Assembly (NCBI RefSeq): GCF_001522545.3
Contig: NC_031783.1
Coordinates: forward strand, 2,943,562-3,007,561
Direction of reading: 5' to 3'
DNA from: Parus major
Taxonomy: Eukaryota > Chordata > Aves > Passeriformes > Paridae
DNA length: 64,000 bases
The notes beneath the pieces were generated by a model. It did no database searches. It was not told where the DNA came from and saw nothing but the letters and a program-made list of their open reading frames with translations. Of this stretch, positions 53,901 through 64,000 are shown piece after piece. A program made the position numbers and the translations under genes. Within the stretch, counting starts at the first letter, position 1. Each line of letters starts with the position of its first letter.

Positions 53901-56900
53901 TCTGCTGTGCAGTTGTCATGTCTCAGCTTAACTAAAATTCTTTATTTCTATGGTCCCTTAAAGCCATTTGCTTCAGCCAAGGTAGAATACATGTCCTGGG
54001 GATCTCTGAAGACTCCAGTTGCAGTCTCTGCTCCTTTCCTCAACTCCATCAATCAGAGACTGTAGCACCAGCTCTGCAGAAGATAAGTCAGTGTTTTGCT
54101 GTTTCTTAACTCTCCAGTAGTGTTGTTTTAAACACATGAAGCTGCAGTGAAAGATACCAGCTGCACCATCATCTTGTCATTTTTCCACTTCCACTTGGAT
54201 TTGCCACTGGAGTTCAGAATGGGAGTCATGCTGGTCTGTATGAGCTGCTTGCCTGGGGGTTCTACCTTGGCAATTTTGTGGTCTCTTTCATTTCTAGGCA
54301 TTTCTTCTCAATGATTGAATATGATTTTACTTACAGGAATGATTCCTAGCTGAGATACAGCACTGAGTTTTCTTCCCTATCCATCTCCCATGAGAGTTAT
54401 TGCATCATTTATTACTTCTAAAGCATCCATCTATGGGATTAGTCTTCACTGAAAAATTAGGAATGGGTGGTACTTAATAATCCAGAACAGGCATAAATCC
54501 CTCTTTCTGGTTCCTGAAAGTGTCATCATAAATCTGTTTGTCAGGACTGTTTTCTTTGTGTTCCCTAGGAGTAATTACTGATAATAGTGATTGATAAAGT
54601 TTTTATGCATAGGATTGGCAATGAATTAAAATAAATTATGGGTTGGAGGGTAGTGAAGCTGGGCTCTAGGTGTGCTGACATTTCTTTGGGTCTATAACCC
54701 ACACATGGTTTCACAACTCTGCTTGTTGTTCCAGTGAATATCTGTGTGGTCACCAATGTGGCTTGAGGGTAGTGTGGGGTCTGCTTGGGTTAGGATTAAT
54801 ATTTTGAGGATGTACTTCTCAGTCTTTGCCTTGTCAAACAGGCACTGACAGCTCAAATCTCTGAGGGAATGACACCAGTGGAGCTGTTCTGTGTGCCCAG
54901 ACAGGTACTGGTTGGTATTCACATCCCATCCACCCCATGGGAGGGATATTTTTGATCCAAAGTAATGTTTGTTGCACAGATGACTTGCTTAGCTGCATCA
55001 ACCTCTGCCTGGGATTTCAATGACTATTTTTCCTGACTTAGAGAGACCTGGTCACATGAATCCATCACTAAATAGAGTCATGGGCTCACAGAACTGGGAG
55101 GGACCTTAAAGCTCATCTTGTTCCACCTCCTGCCATGGGCAGGGACACCTTCCACTATCCCAGGTTGCTCCAAGCTCCATTCAGCCTGGCCTTGGATAAT
55201 TTGAGGCCCCATGTGCCAGGGCCTCATCACCCTCACAGGGAACAATTTTTTTCTAATATCCAATCAAACCCTGCTCTCTGTCAGTGTGAAGCCATTCCCT
55301 CTTGTGCTGTCACTCCATGACTTGTAAAGAGTCTCTTCAGGCACTCAAGCAGTTCTGAGGATGAATTACTCTGCAGTGGTAGCAGGAGTCCTACCATCTC
55401 CCCCTTTCCTACTTACATTTGCAGCACACTTGAGGGGCTTCTGGGCAGCTGCTTTGAAGAGATGGATTCTCAGAGAGTGCAAGGGAAGGGTGCTTCCAGT
55501 TCTCTCCCAAAGCAGTGACTGAATCCAGCCATGCTTCTCACAGTGTCAGCTCAGGACAGTTCACCCTCAGTGCCAGCAGAGCCAGTGCAGCAGAGCAATG
55601 CTGACAGGATTTCTGATGTTTCTTGGGAATAGCCTACTGGAGTAGCAAGAGCTCTGGTTGGAAGGGCTGTTTCTCTTCCTTGGAGCAGTCCACTCCTGTT
55701 TTGGGCCTCTAAGATGGAGAGATACTTTGTGCTGGAGCATCAGAGCAACATCATGTAATGCTGTGATCACTGCAAATGGACATAAGCAAACACTGTACCC
55801 TCAGGATGCTCCTACCCTGGGCCTGTTCCCTCCTGTCTGCTTGGACAGCTTTTGTGCAGTCTCCTAGTGAACCAGATTGCCCAAGGGCCTATAATTAAAG
55901 GAATCTTTTATGTTTTCCCACAGTCAAAACTTGCCATATCTATTCTCTGAACAGTTCACTGCATAGGTGCATGTAGGGTTGTCCAACCCCCAAAAAAGAA
56001 AATATGGCACTGAGAGCTGTAGTGAGCAACCTGATTTAATTCAAAAGTAAGCCCTGCTTTGAGTGGAAAGCTGGACTTGGTGACCCCCAGAGGTTCCTTC
56101 CAAATGAAATCTTTCTATGATTCTATGACCTTTGTAGGACAATAGCTTCTTTTATTGATAGTGCCAGTTCTTGCAGCCTTAGGGTGACCATTAAATTATG
56201 GGTTTAAGAAAAAAGGTTTTGCATCAGCTGTTTTTCTCCTCTGAGAAGAAATGGAAGCTGTAAATCTGTCTTGGCCATAGGAAATGAGATGCCTTTATTT
56301 AGGATGCTACTGAGAGTGTTGGTGATGCCTTTGTTCCATTGAGGACAGTGATGTGACCTGCAAGTTGTTTGTCTCCTTCTCTCAATCAAAGCATCTTCTC
56401 AGAAATCCATTGTTCCACTCTAAGCTGGGGCCATTTCCAGCACAGAGATCCTTAGTTCTCCTTGACCATACTGAGATTTTTTGCAGAAGTTCCTGAACCA
56501 GCTCTTCCTTGCCTTAGAAATGAAGGATAATGGTTGTTTGTACATTTACACATGAAGAATCCTTCTCTGCGCAGTATGTTAAATTCCCAACACATTCTGT
56601 TTAATTTGCCAATACCTTCTGTTTCCTTAATTTTGAGACTAAATACACAACTCCTTTGTAAGCCCAGCATATCACCTGTTGTTCTTCAGAACCCTGTCTG
56701 TCAGTCTGCCTTTGGTAGTTTGGTTCTGGGCTCAGCTGGCTTCCTCAGACAGGTTACTTTCTACCCAGCTGGGGGTCAGAATGATGTGTACATTCTGTTC
56801 TAGAAAGTATTTCTATATTTTCATATCAAGAAAGGTGGGGTTTCTCCTGCTGTTAAGCTATTGTGTCTTAAAAGAATTTATTCTCTTAAAAACACTTGAT

Positions 56901-59900
56901 GATAACTGTCCCTGAAGAGGTTCAAAACTCCTGCTGCTAGAATTGGCCAGGTTCTGATATAGGATGTCTTTGCAGCTGTGGATTCCATTCATGTGTCACA
57001 TTTACTCTTCTGTCCTCAGCTGGGGGGAAAACAAAAACCCATAAACCCACGAACAAAGGTGTCTGTTTGTTGTCTAATAGCATATTTCTGCTTTCTCTCT
57101 TCTGTTTCCTAATCCTTGTGTGTCCCTACTGAAGAAGCAACTGAGCTAGAAGAGAGTGGGCTGCCAGAACACAGCTCTCAGACTGCCCCAAACAAGATAC
57201 AGCGCAGGAATTGGCTTCAGGTATGGGACAGGTGGAAGAAATTTGGCTTTGAAATAATTCTTAGGTTGCAAATAACTTGGGGGGAAATTGGTTGCAAGTG
57301 GTACAGAGTGGGCAACTGGGATTCTCTGAGTGGCTTGGTTTGGATACTGACAACATGAAATACTACCCTGCCCACATTTGTGTTTGATTGGAAGCCTGAA
57401 GAGGCAAATCTCATTGAAAGGGTTTGGTTTCAGTGACATTCATCTCAGAAACTTCTGTAGCCTGGACATGAGTGGCTCAATGTGTCCTCCAGCAGAATAG
57501 CTGCTGCTGGATGGCTCTGATGGCACCCTAGGGAATTTATCTAGTGCAAAGGACAGAGAAACTAATTTTGAAGAGACATCCTTGCTGCCTGTTCCTGCTA
57601 TTTTCCACCCTGCAACAGGATTGAGGGACAAAGAAATGTAATTTGCATAATTTGAGTCATAATTTGTGATAAATTATTGTAGATCATAAGAGAGGGAAAT
57701 GCATATAAATAAAAATATTGCATCTATAAGAAATTTGGAGCCATCAGCTCCGTAGTTGTTGGTTCACCAGAGAAATCTCAGAAGAGAAACCTATTTTCCT
57801 GTAGCCTAAAGAAGGATTTGAGTTAACTTGTCAAGGACTTAATTAAAAGAATAAATGTGAATTCAGAACAATAGAGACATGTCACCCAAGTAATTACACT
57901 ACTTGATTAGCCATTGGCCTGCCTGTGTGTCCAGTCTGTGCTTGAGTGATGGGATTAGAGGTCTTTGGCACTGTGGATCAAGTGTTTGTGCTATGCAGGT
58001 TTTCTTTTCTTTCAGAAAATACTGCACATTCAAGCTTTAAGGCTGCATTAGTTTGTTTACCACCCTTACTGCTTAGTTGAATTCATTTTCTCAGCTTCCA
58101 TTATGGCCTGTCAGGACTTCTTTGCTGAATTTGCCAGATGTGTGGCTCTGCACTAAAACCTGGTTGCTACTTGGGACTAGCTTAGGATGATTCCTTAAGA
58201 CTTTTATCCAGTTGGATGTGAGGATGGGAGTTATTACATCCTTATGAACAACTAGAATTATGTAGCTAAAGAAAAGTGCAACCACAGACTGGGAAGGAGG
58301 TTGTGCCAGATGGCAGTTTCCTTTCCCAGTGATTTTCCATGGGGATTTTTTGGATAACTAGAGGAGCCAGCAATTCCTGGCCAGACCTGTCAGAGTTGGG
58401 CTGTGCAAAGGGATGCTGTGAGGGGGAAAGATAGACTCACTGAAAGAATTCACCCAGGTTGTCTTAGGATATTCCCTCTGGGATATCTCTGCCCCTGGCA
58501 CTTAGAAAATGCTAGAGGAGTGTAGGAACAACAGAGAGCAAGGTTAAATATCACTGTCCACTCTGGGCACAGCAGCAGCAGCAGCAGGTGGGGAGTTTGA
58601 CCAGGGCTGTTAAACATAACTCAGGAGCCCAAAGGTGAGCTCAGGGAGGACAGAAACCTTCTGTGGAACAGAGGGGAAAAGCAGTGCTTGATCATGCTAT
58701 TGTTATATGAAGTGTGATGGTTACTCTTTTTGTACTGCTGATACACAGAAGAAATTGAATTTCTTTGAACACTTCTTTTGACAGAAAACTGTGGCGATTA
58801 AAACAGAAGGAGGAGGTAAACTCTACATTAAACCATCTCTGGAGTACTCTGATGATTTTGAACCTTATGAAAGCTTGAATGTGGAGAGCAGCAATGATGC
58901 TGATGTTGGTCCTCTCTCCCAGGTACAATTGGCAGTTGCCTTCTGTTGTTCATGGCAGTGTCATTTGAAATGTGATTGTGTCCAGGTGTCAGCCTTGGCT
59001 GGAGCACCCAAACCCAGTCTGTAGTGGTGTCTTCATCAGAGAATTTTGCTTTGATGAGATGTCACAAAATGAAAGAAAAAAAATGAAAAGTAAAGTTTCT
59101 TGAAAAAAATCAAGTCTCAATCAGCAACACTACAAAATGTTAAACCTTATTTTTAGGAGGTGGGATATTGTCTCTGTTGGGTTGAATTGAGGTATTTCCT
59201 GCAAGGAGACTCATTCAATTCACTTAATGGTTGCCTAAGTGAACATCACTCCTGGGTGTCAGGTTAGAGAAAGCTGAAAAAACAGCTTTTTGTGCCTTTA
59301 GCTTGGTCTTTAAATAATGATGCTAAAATTGTTGCATGTCATTGTTTTACCTAACAAAAATCAGACTATTTGAAAATGTTATAATCAATGCAGTTGCTTT
59401 GCATCAAGGGTTGTTGTTATATTGACTGTGCAGCCTTCCATTTGATCACTAATTGCAGTTTGTTCTAGCACACTTCACAAATGTGAAAGAAAATGAATCA
59501 ATGAACAAAAATTTATGAATGTTTTTCTGCCTAACCAATTAATGACATAAATAAAGCTTTTCTGGGTAGTGGAGTAGCATCTATATATGAAACTGTTTAC
59601 AGATCTTACCACTGATATCAGACAAAATTCCCAAACACATTTTCCTAGCTTGCATCTTTCTCTTGTCCCTGGATTGCTCTTGCATTAATGATTATTTTTT
59701 CTCTACAAGCTGGTAACTTGTTTACTCTGATGGATATTTATATATTTTATAAATATTCTTTAATAGGAAGCTCATAATTTTAAAAGAACCCCTCACTTTT
59801 TATTCAAGATGGAAATAATTTTGATTTTTGCTGGGGCTATAATGTGTTTTTTTTGAATGTCTTGTTACAATGCAGATGCAGAGGTTTCAAAGGAAAAGAA

Positions 59901-62759
59901 AGCTTGTGCAATTTCCTGTCAAAGAGCTGGAAATATTAGTTTTGACTGTCATAAAGACATGCTCGATATCAAGGCTCAGGTTGCTTATAAACCCTCTTTT
60001 GAACCTGACTTTGTCTGCTCTTTGTAATATATTTCTGTCAACATGGATTTCCTAACAAGTGTAATCTGTAGCAGCTTGAAACTTTCATTGCAAACTGAAT
60101 ATAGACTGTCACAGTTCATTTGTACCTAAGGTAGCTTCAGGTTTTCATTTTATACAGTTTGCTTACCTATGTTTATCTCAAAACTCTAATACCAACGACA
60201 AAAAAAAAAGCATTTAAGAGATGCAGGGTCTTTTCTTTTTGCATTCATAAAAGCCCACAGCTCCTGCATCATCTGTGCTGTTTGTGGTGTGTGATGAGAG
60301 AGGCAGGGAAGTTTTTTCTACAGTAAATTTCAAAATAGGTTATTTTTTTGCATAAAATCCTGTTACAGTGTGTCCACTTCAAAAAACTCAAACTGGGAGC
60401 TTAGCCCATTAGACCCCAGCTCTTTTTCTGCTGGTTTTTGAAGTACAGATGTGTACAAGGCAGGACTATTATCATCTATCATGTGCTTAAAAAGGAGTTG
60501 CTGCTACATGAGCTTGACAGTCTTGTGAAGGCATTTGGAAATTTTGGATTGCAGCTACTCTTCAAATAGCAAGGCACAACTGTGAGACTGCACAAATATA
60601 TGCCTCTGCTCTCCCCCTTACTTGCTTTTTTGTAACTTATTCCTAAAAATTGGTTTTGCACATAAAAACTCCTTGGCCTACAGAATGTTCCTGCTGGTTA
60701 CTGATGAGAAGGAGCACAGGAGTTGTAGGATGACTTTTCTTTACAAGCCCTCATCAAAAGAGGCCAGACATGACATAGGAATGGGAGTATTTTTAGCTGC
60801 ATCACAGCTCCGAGTTCATCAGATTCTTCTTTCTCCTGGGGAGGAAGAGGCAGCCACTCTGGTTTATTTTAAAATACAAGTTTGAGCTTTTCTGACAGAT
60901 GTGTTTATATTGTAGCAGGAATTGAGAAGCAGCTTGCAGCACAGTGTGGAAGAGGAGAGGATGCAAGAAGACTCCCTTAGTGATGATTATGACTCTGTTG
61001 AAGAGGATGTGTTTTTAGAACCATCTTCCACTGAGGAAGCAATTACAGGCTTTGAAGGCCTTCAGTTGGATAGCAGTGGGGCATTGCAGAAGGAAGGTTC
61101 TGAACCTCAAGATGCTGGGAGATGCTCTGGTCTTGATTCTGGTGCCCCAACTGTGCTGGAGTTCAGCCAGGATCAAAGCAGTAAGTCTGTGTCTTCCATG
61201 CTACTACAGTGCTACAATAATCATTCTTTGAGGGAATTACTTTTAAGGTTGATCATTAGGAGTTATTCCATACCCTCCTAAATTCTAATGCTCTTCAGCA
61301 AACCTGTTGTTTCCATCTTCTGGTTTGGGACACTTGCATCCTCTTGTACTTCATTAAGGATTTTTTGGTAAATCCAAAAATACAGACCTGGTTACTGCAC
61401 CTGCATTGCCAACTCTCTCTAGACACTTGAACTGAGATTGTCTCAGACTGTCTGTGAGATTTATCAAGAAATTTTCATGGTTTTAGGTATATTTTTTAAC
61501 TGATTTTGCAGTAATTCAGGCAGCCAAATCTTCCCATTCTCAGCTTTATTTCACATCCTGGGTTCTGGCTGTTTGTCCCAGTGTGTGCTGTTCATCCCTG
61601 TAACTGACATGAGCCACTTCTTTTTGTCTCTTTCTGTCTCCTTTGGAGACCTCAGTGTCCAAGACCACAACCAATCATCAGGTCTCAAAGATTATTTAAC
61701 AAAGGGTGGAGAGTTCAGACAGAAACCAGACCTAGACCTACTTTCAGTATTTCTCAAAATTCCCTCCCTACTCATTTCCGGTAGAGTAATTGGTTTTGGG
61801 TTTTTTTGTTTTGTTATTTTACTATTTCCTTTTCTTTCCTTTTCCTAATCTCTAGTTAATTGCAGAAATTCAGAGGAACAATATTGCAATAAATTAAGTA
61901 GACTTTTCTTTCCTTTTCTTTCCTTTTCCTAATCTCTAGTTAATTGCAGAAATTCAGAGGAACAATATTGCAATAAATTAAGTAGAGGAGTGTTCCTTTC
62001 ATTATCATAGATGTGAGTGGAGTGTGAATGGGGAGAGGAGCAGAAAATGAGACCAGAGCAAGGGATGGAAGTGTAGTGAGAACAAAATCACTGGGAGAGT
62101 GCAGGACTTTTTGTCCAGAGAGAAATTTAAGAGGTTTGATGGAAATAATAGAGGCATTAATAATTCCCAAATCAAAAAGTGAAGAAGTGCTTATATGAGC
62201 TATTCTAGGCAACCCTCTCCCCCTCTGAAACTTGTAAACAAGACAACATTTGCATCTGTATTTTAAGAATTTGCTTTGGTATAATTGTGTTCACAAATGA
62301 CTTGGGACTTCTTTTTTATTTTTGCTTTTCTCGACAGTAATGCAGGTAAATATCTGTCAGAGATGAGATATCCTGGTACATTATAATACTATTTTTATTT
62401 TGTTTCACTGAGCTACTGCCAGCCATCCATATGTGCTTCTACATCAATAGAACAGTGTCAGTGAAAGGGAGGAAAATCATCACTTTTAACTATGCCAACA
62501 TAATTAAAGTGGCAAAACTTTAGCATTCAAAATCCAATAATTTTTCCTGGGCTGGCTGCTTCCACCTAACTTTAAAGTTTTTTATTTCTGTTTCCTTTTT
62601 ATCTTGCAGAAGTGAAGCCAGTTCGAGTTCTCTCAGCCAAAAGAAAGGACAGTGCTGAAGTTTACATTCCTGTCAAACCAGTCATGCTGAAAAATAAAGG
62701 CACTCGGCCACTCTCTGCTGAGTTCTTGCACCAGGACAGACATAAAACAATTTGTTCTA
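50919..62759 (+). CDS. KATNIP: Katanin-interacting protein, N-terminal part (6 coding exons, runs off window)
   Basis: Coding exons 50919-50980 (exon begins at 50905), 52454-52623, 57135-57220, 58785-58922, 60919-61180 and 62610-62759 join in frame to 289 codons plus one base. The gene continues beyond the window. KATNIP (KIAA0556) is a basal-body and microtubule-associated protein that interacts with katanin. Human mutations cause Joubert syndrome. Recognised stretches include EKHDEYLISLQQRNR, KKKDPVQIKLEQLEKGFSSY, KLYIKPSLEYSDDFEPYESL and a late PVRVLSAKRKDSAEVYIP. The first ~75 residues look helical and Lys/Glu-rich; the exon at 60919 is acidic and low-complexity. The ATG at 50919 has a strong context. 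The last donor is GTAAGA at 62760. Divergent arrangement with GTF3C1 matches human 16p12.1 and supports the call. Confidence 0.9.
50981..52453 (+). other. KATNIP: KATNIP intron after first coding exon
   Basis: A 1.47-kb AT-rich intron with GTAAGA donor and TTCAG acceptor. No repeat or exon was recognised. Confidence 0.75.
53444..54922 (-). pseudogene. Decayed coding-like remnant, family not identified
   Basis: Several minus-strand segments read as protein-like sequence interrupted by stops and frame changes: about 54922-54692, 54756-54565, 54300-54130 (PPGKQLIQTSMTPILN, then Lys/Trp-rich) and 53671-53444 (PPNKYYVPSVAGKQ, then KLETWLEQLMKEK). Composition and order suggest one old insertion, for example an endogenous retrovirus or a retroposed gene. 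No diagnostic motif or terminal repeat was recognised, so this is a tentative grouping. Confidence 0.3.
55086..55352 (-). mobile_element. CR1 LINE 3'-region fragment
   Basis: The plus strand reads CACAGAACTGGGAGGGACCT, then TGCCATGGGCAGGGACACCT, CCAGGTTGCTCCAAGCTCC and CAGCCTGGCCTTGGATAAT, then a CCATTCCCTCTTGTGCTGTC segment. This is a well-preserved reversed CR1 in a KATNIP intron. Confidence 0.95.
56070..56128 (+). mobile_element. CR1 LINE 3'-tail remnant
   Basis: CTGGACTTGGTGACCCCCAG, AGGTTCCTTCCAAATG and the two tail units of CTATGATTCTATGA identify a CR1 3' end on the plus strand. Confidence 0.9.
57221..58784 (+). other. KATNIP: KATNIP intron after third coding exon
   Basis: A 1.56-kb intron. 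It contains a short (AGC)5 run at about 58571-58586. Otherwise no recognisable element. Confidence 0.75.
58923..60918 (+). other. KATNIP: KATNIP intron after fourth coding exon
   Basis: A 2.0-kb AT-rich intron ending in TGTAGCAG, a tandem (NAGNAG) acceptor. Nothing else was recognised. Confidence 0.75.
61181..62609 (+). other. KATNIP: KATNIP intron after fifth coding exon
   Basis: A 1.43-kb intron containing a perfect 84-bp-period tandem duplication at 61825-61986. No exon or mobile element was recognised. Confidence 0.75.
61825..61986. repeat. Tandem duplication, period 84 bp
   Basis: Bases 61825-61902 and 61909-61986 are identical over 78 nt. They start with a TTTCCTTTTC pyrimidine tract and continue through CTCTAGTTAATTGCAG to AATTAAGTAGA. 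The identity implies a recent event or an assembly artefact. Confidence 0.9.
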
Positions 62760-64000
62760 GTAAGAAATAAGAATATATGATGTCAATAAGGAGAGTTTTT
62801 GTGCTTTTCCCCCCTCTGGCTCAGATGCAGTTTCAGCACACATCTGTCATTATGTGATTCTTTTAGCTGTCACTGCCCTTTTTTTTGTTTTTGTTTTTAA
62901 ATGGGATTTTCTGTGCTTTTGTTGTTGTTTTTAACACCTCAAATGTTCTGACTTCAGTGAAATTGTGATAAAGTATTAAAGCCTGTATACTTTAATTTTC
63001 TGCCACATCTTTACCATCTTCCTTCCCTTTTTGCTTCCACAGCACAAGATTTGCCCTCTCCCTTTCAGTCCTTGTTCAGTCCTTGCTCTGTGTTTCCCAT
63101 TTCCCTCATGGAGGTCGATTCCCTGTGGTGGTATTAATGGACAGATGTGTTCTCCCAGTCAGCAGTTGATGTTTGGTGGAGGAGTTTAACACAACAGATG
63201 TGTAGCAATACAAAATGCAGAGTTCTCTACCACAATTAAGGCACAGTTTTACACTTCATGACAAAGAGCCCCGTGGCTGCTTGGGACTGTACTTGAATTA
63301 CACCTTGAGCACTGAGATCAGTCTGCAGTGTTGGGTAGATATGCCAGTATCTAGGACCATACTGGAAAATGTTTTTCTTGGACTGGAGAAGCCACTGCTT
63401 CTTATTCTAAAAATCTGCTGCTAAGGTGTGGTCTTCAGCTGGGGAAAAGCCTCAACAAAACACAGCAAACCCCAAATGTAGGGGCTGAAGTTGTGACTGC
63501 AGTTGTAGTTCAGTGCAGTCCTTAACAAGTCTGATCAGCTTGAGTTTTGAAAGGTCTGAGGTGAAGTTTTCAGACCTGCCATACTCTGTGGTCAAACTGC
63601 TCTTTACAAAAAAGCCAGAATCCAGATGTGTCCCAAGAAAGCACTAAGGCCAGTGGTTTTGAAAAGGCAAATAATTAGTTTCTTAATTAGCAGAAAACCA
63701 AGCAGAGAAAAAGAAGTTAATTCTTTTTGGCTTCAGAATAAATCCCTTTTGTAGCTTCTGAGACCCTCACCCACCATCTGTTGGAGCAGATGTTGCTTTG
63801 ACTTCCCAGAGATGTGTGCAGCATTTTCTCAGGTTATAGTAGTGCTGTTTGGAACTGTTTCTGTCCAACTACTGTGATAAAGCCCAAATTAATTTCATTT
63901 CAGGGGGATGGTATGGTACAGAAGAATAAGCAGGTCTTTATTCTATCCCTGTTTTTGCAGAGATGACTGATGGTTGTTTAAAGTTTTCATGGGTGTATGT
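62760..64000 (+). other. KATNIP: KATNIP intron (continues beyond window)
   Basis: Sequence after the GTAAGA donor at 62760. I found no further exon with conserved KATNIP coding text before the window ends. Confidence 0.65.

Larger units (their letters stand above)
52624..57134 (+). other. KATNIP: KATNIP intron after second coding exon (4.5 kb)
   Basis: The largest intron of the window. It contains CR1 fragments at 55086-55352 (-) and 56070-56128 (+) and a decayed coding-like stretch on the minus strand at about 53444-54922. The GTGAGT donor and AAG acceptor keep phase 1. Confidence 0.8.

Overview
This is a vertebrate nuclear genomic window, almost certainly from a bird and probably a songbird. 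The genes have many short exons with GT-AG introns, and both promoters are CpG-rich. CR1 LINE 3' ends are scattered through the introns. One intronic element (44845-44978) looks like a tRNA-Ile-derived SINE with a CR1-like tail, the structure known from passerine TguSINE1. Gene order suggests a segment orthologous to chicken chromosome 14; that placement is inference.

Layout from left to right: (1) the 3' part of RHBDF1 (iRhom1, + strand, 699-7731; earlier exons lie outside the window); (2) SNRNP25 (- strand, 9186-10975), a U11/U12 minor-spliceosome protein, tail-to-tail with RHBDF1; (3) POLR3K (+ strand, 11011-11510), the small zinc-ribbon subunit of RNA polymerase III, head-to-head with SNRNP25 with only 35 bp between start codons; (4) GTF3C1 (- strand, 12154-49604), the largest TFIIIC subunit, resolved here as 37 coding exons giving 2145 residues in one uninterrupted frame; (5) the 5' part of KATNIP (+ strand, from 50919), divergent from GTF3C1 and running off the right edge after six coding exons.

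Two neighbours, POLR3K and GTF3C1, both serve RNA polymerase III. In human, RHBDF1-SNRNP25-POLR3K lie at the tip of 16p13.3, whereas GTF3C1-KATNIP lie at 16p12.1. The ~640 bp between the POLR3K and GTF3C1 stop codons is therefore a synteny junction relative to human.

The sequence is a draft. There is a 35-N gap inside a 133-bp tandem duplication of SNRNP25 exon 1, and a single N inside a GC-rich 40-41 bp minisatellite between GTF3C1 and KATNIP. No bacterial, phage, CRISPR or clearly new system was found. The most notable items are local: the SNRNP25 exon-1 duplication, the duplicated POLR3K poly(A) region, the promoter minisatellite, a Pol III-type SINE inside the TFIIIC gene, a GC-AG intron, and a decayed coding-like stretch on the minus strand of a KATNIP intron that I could not identify.
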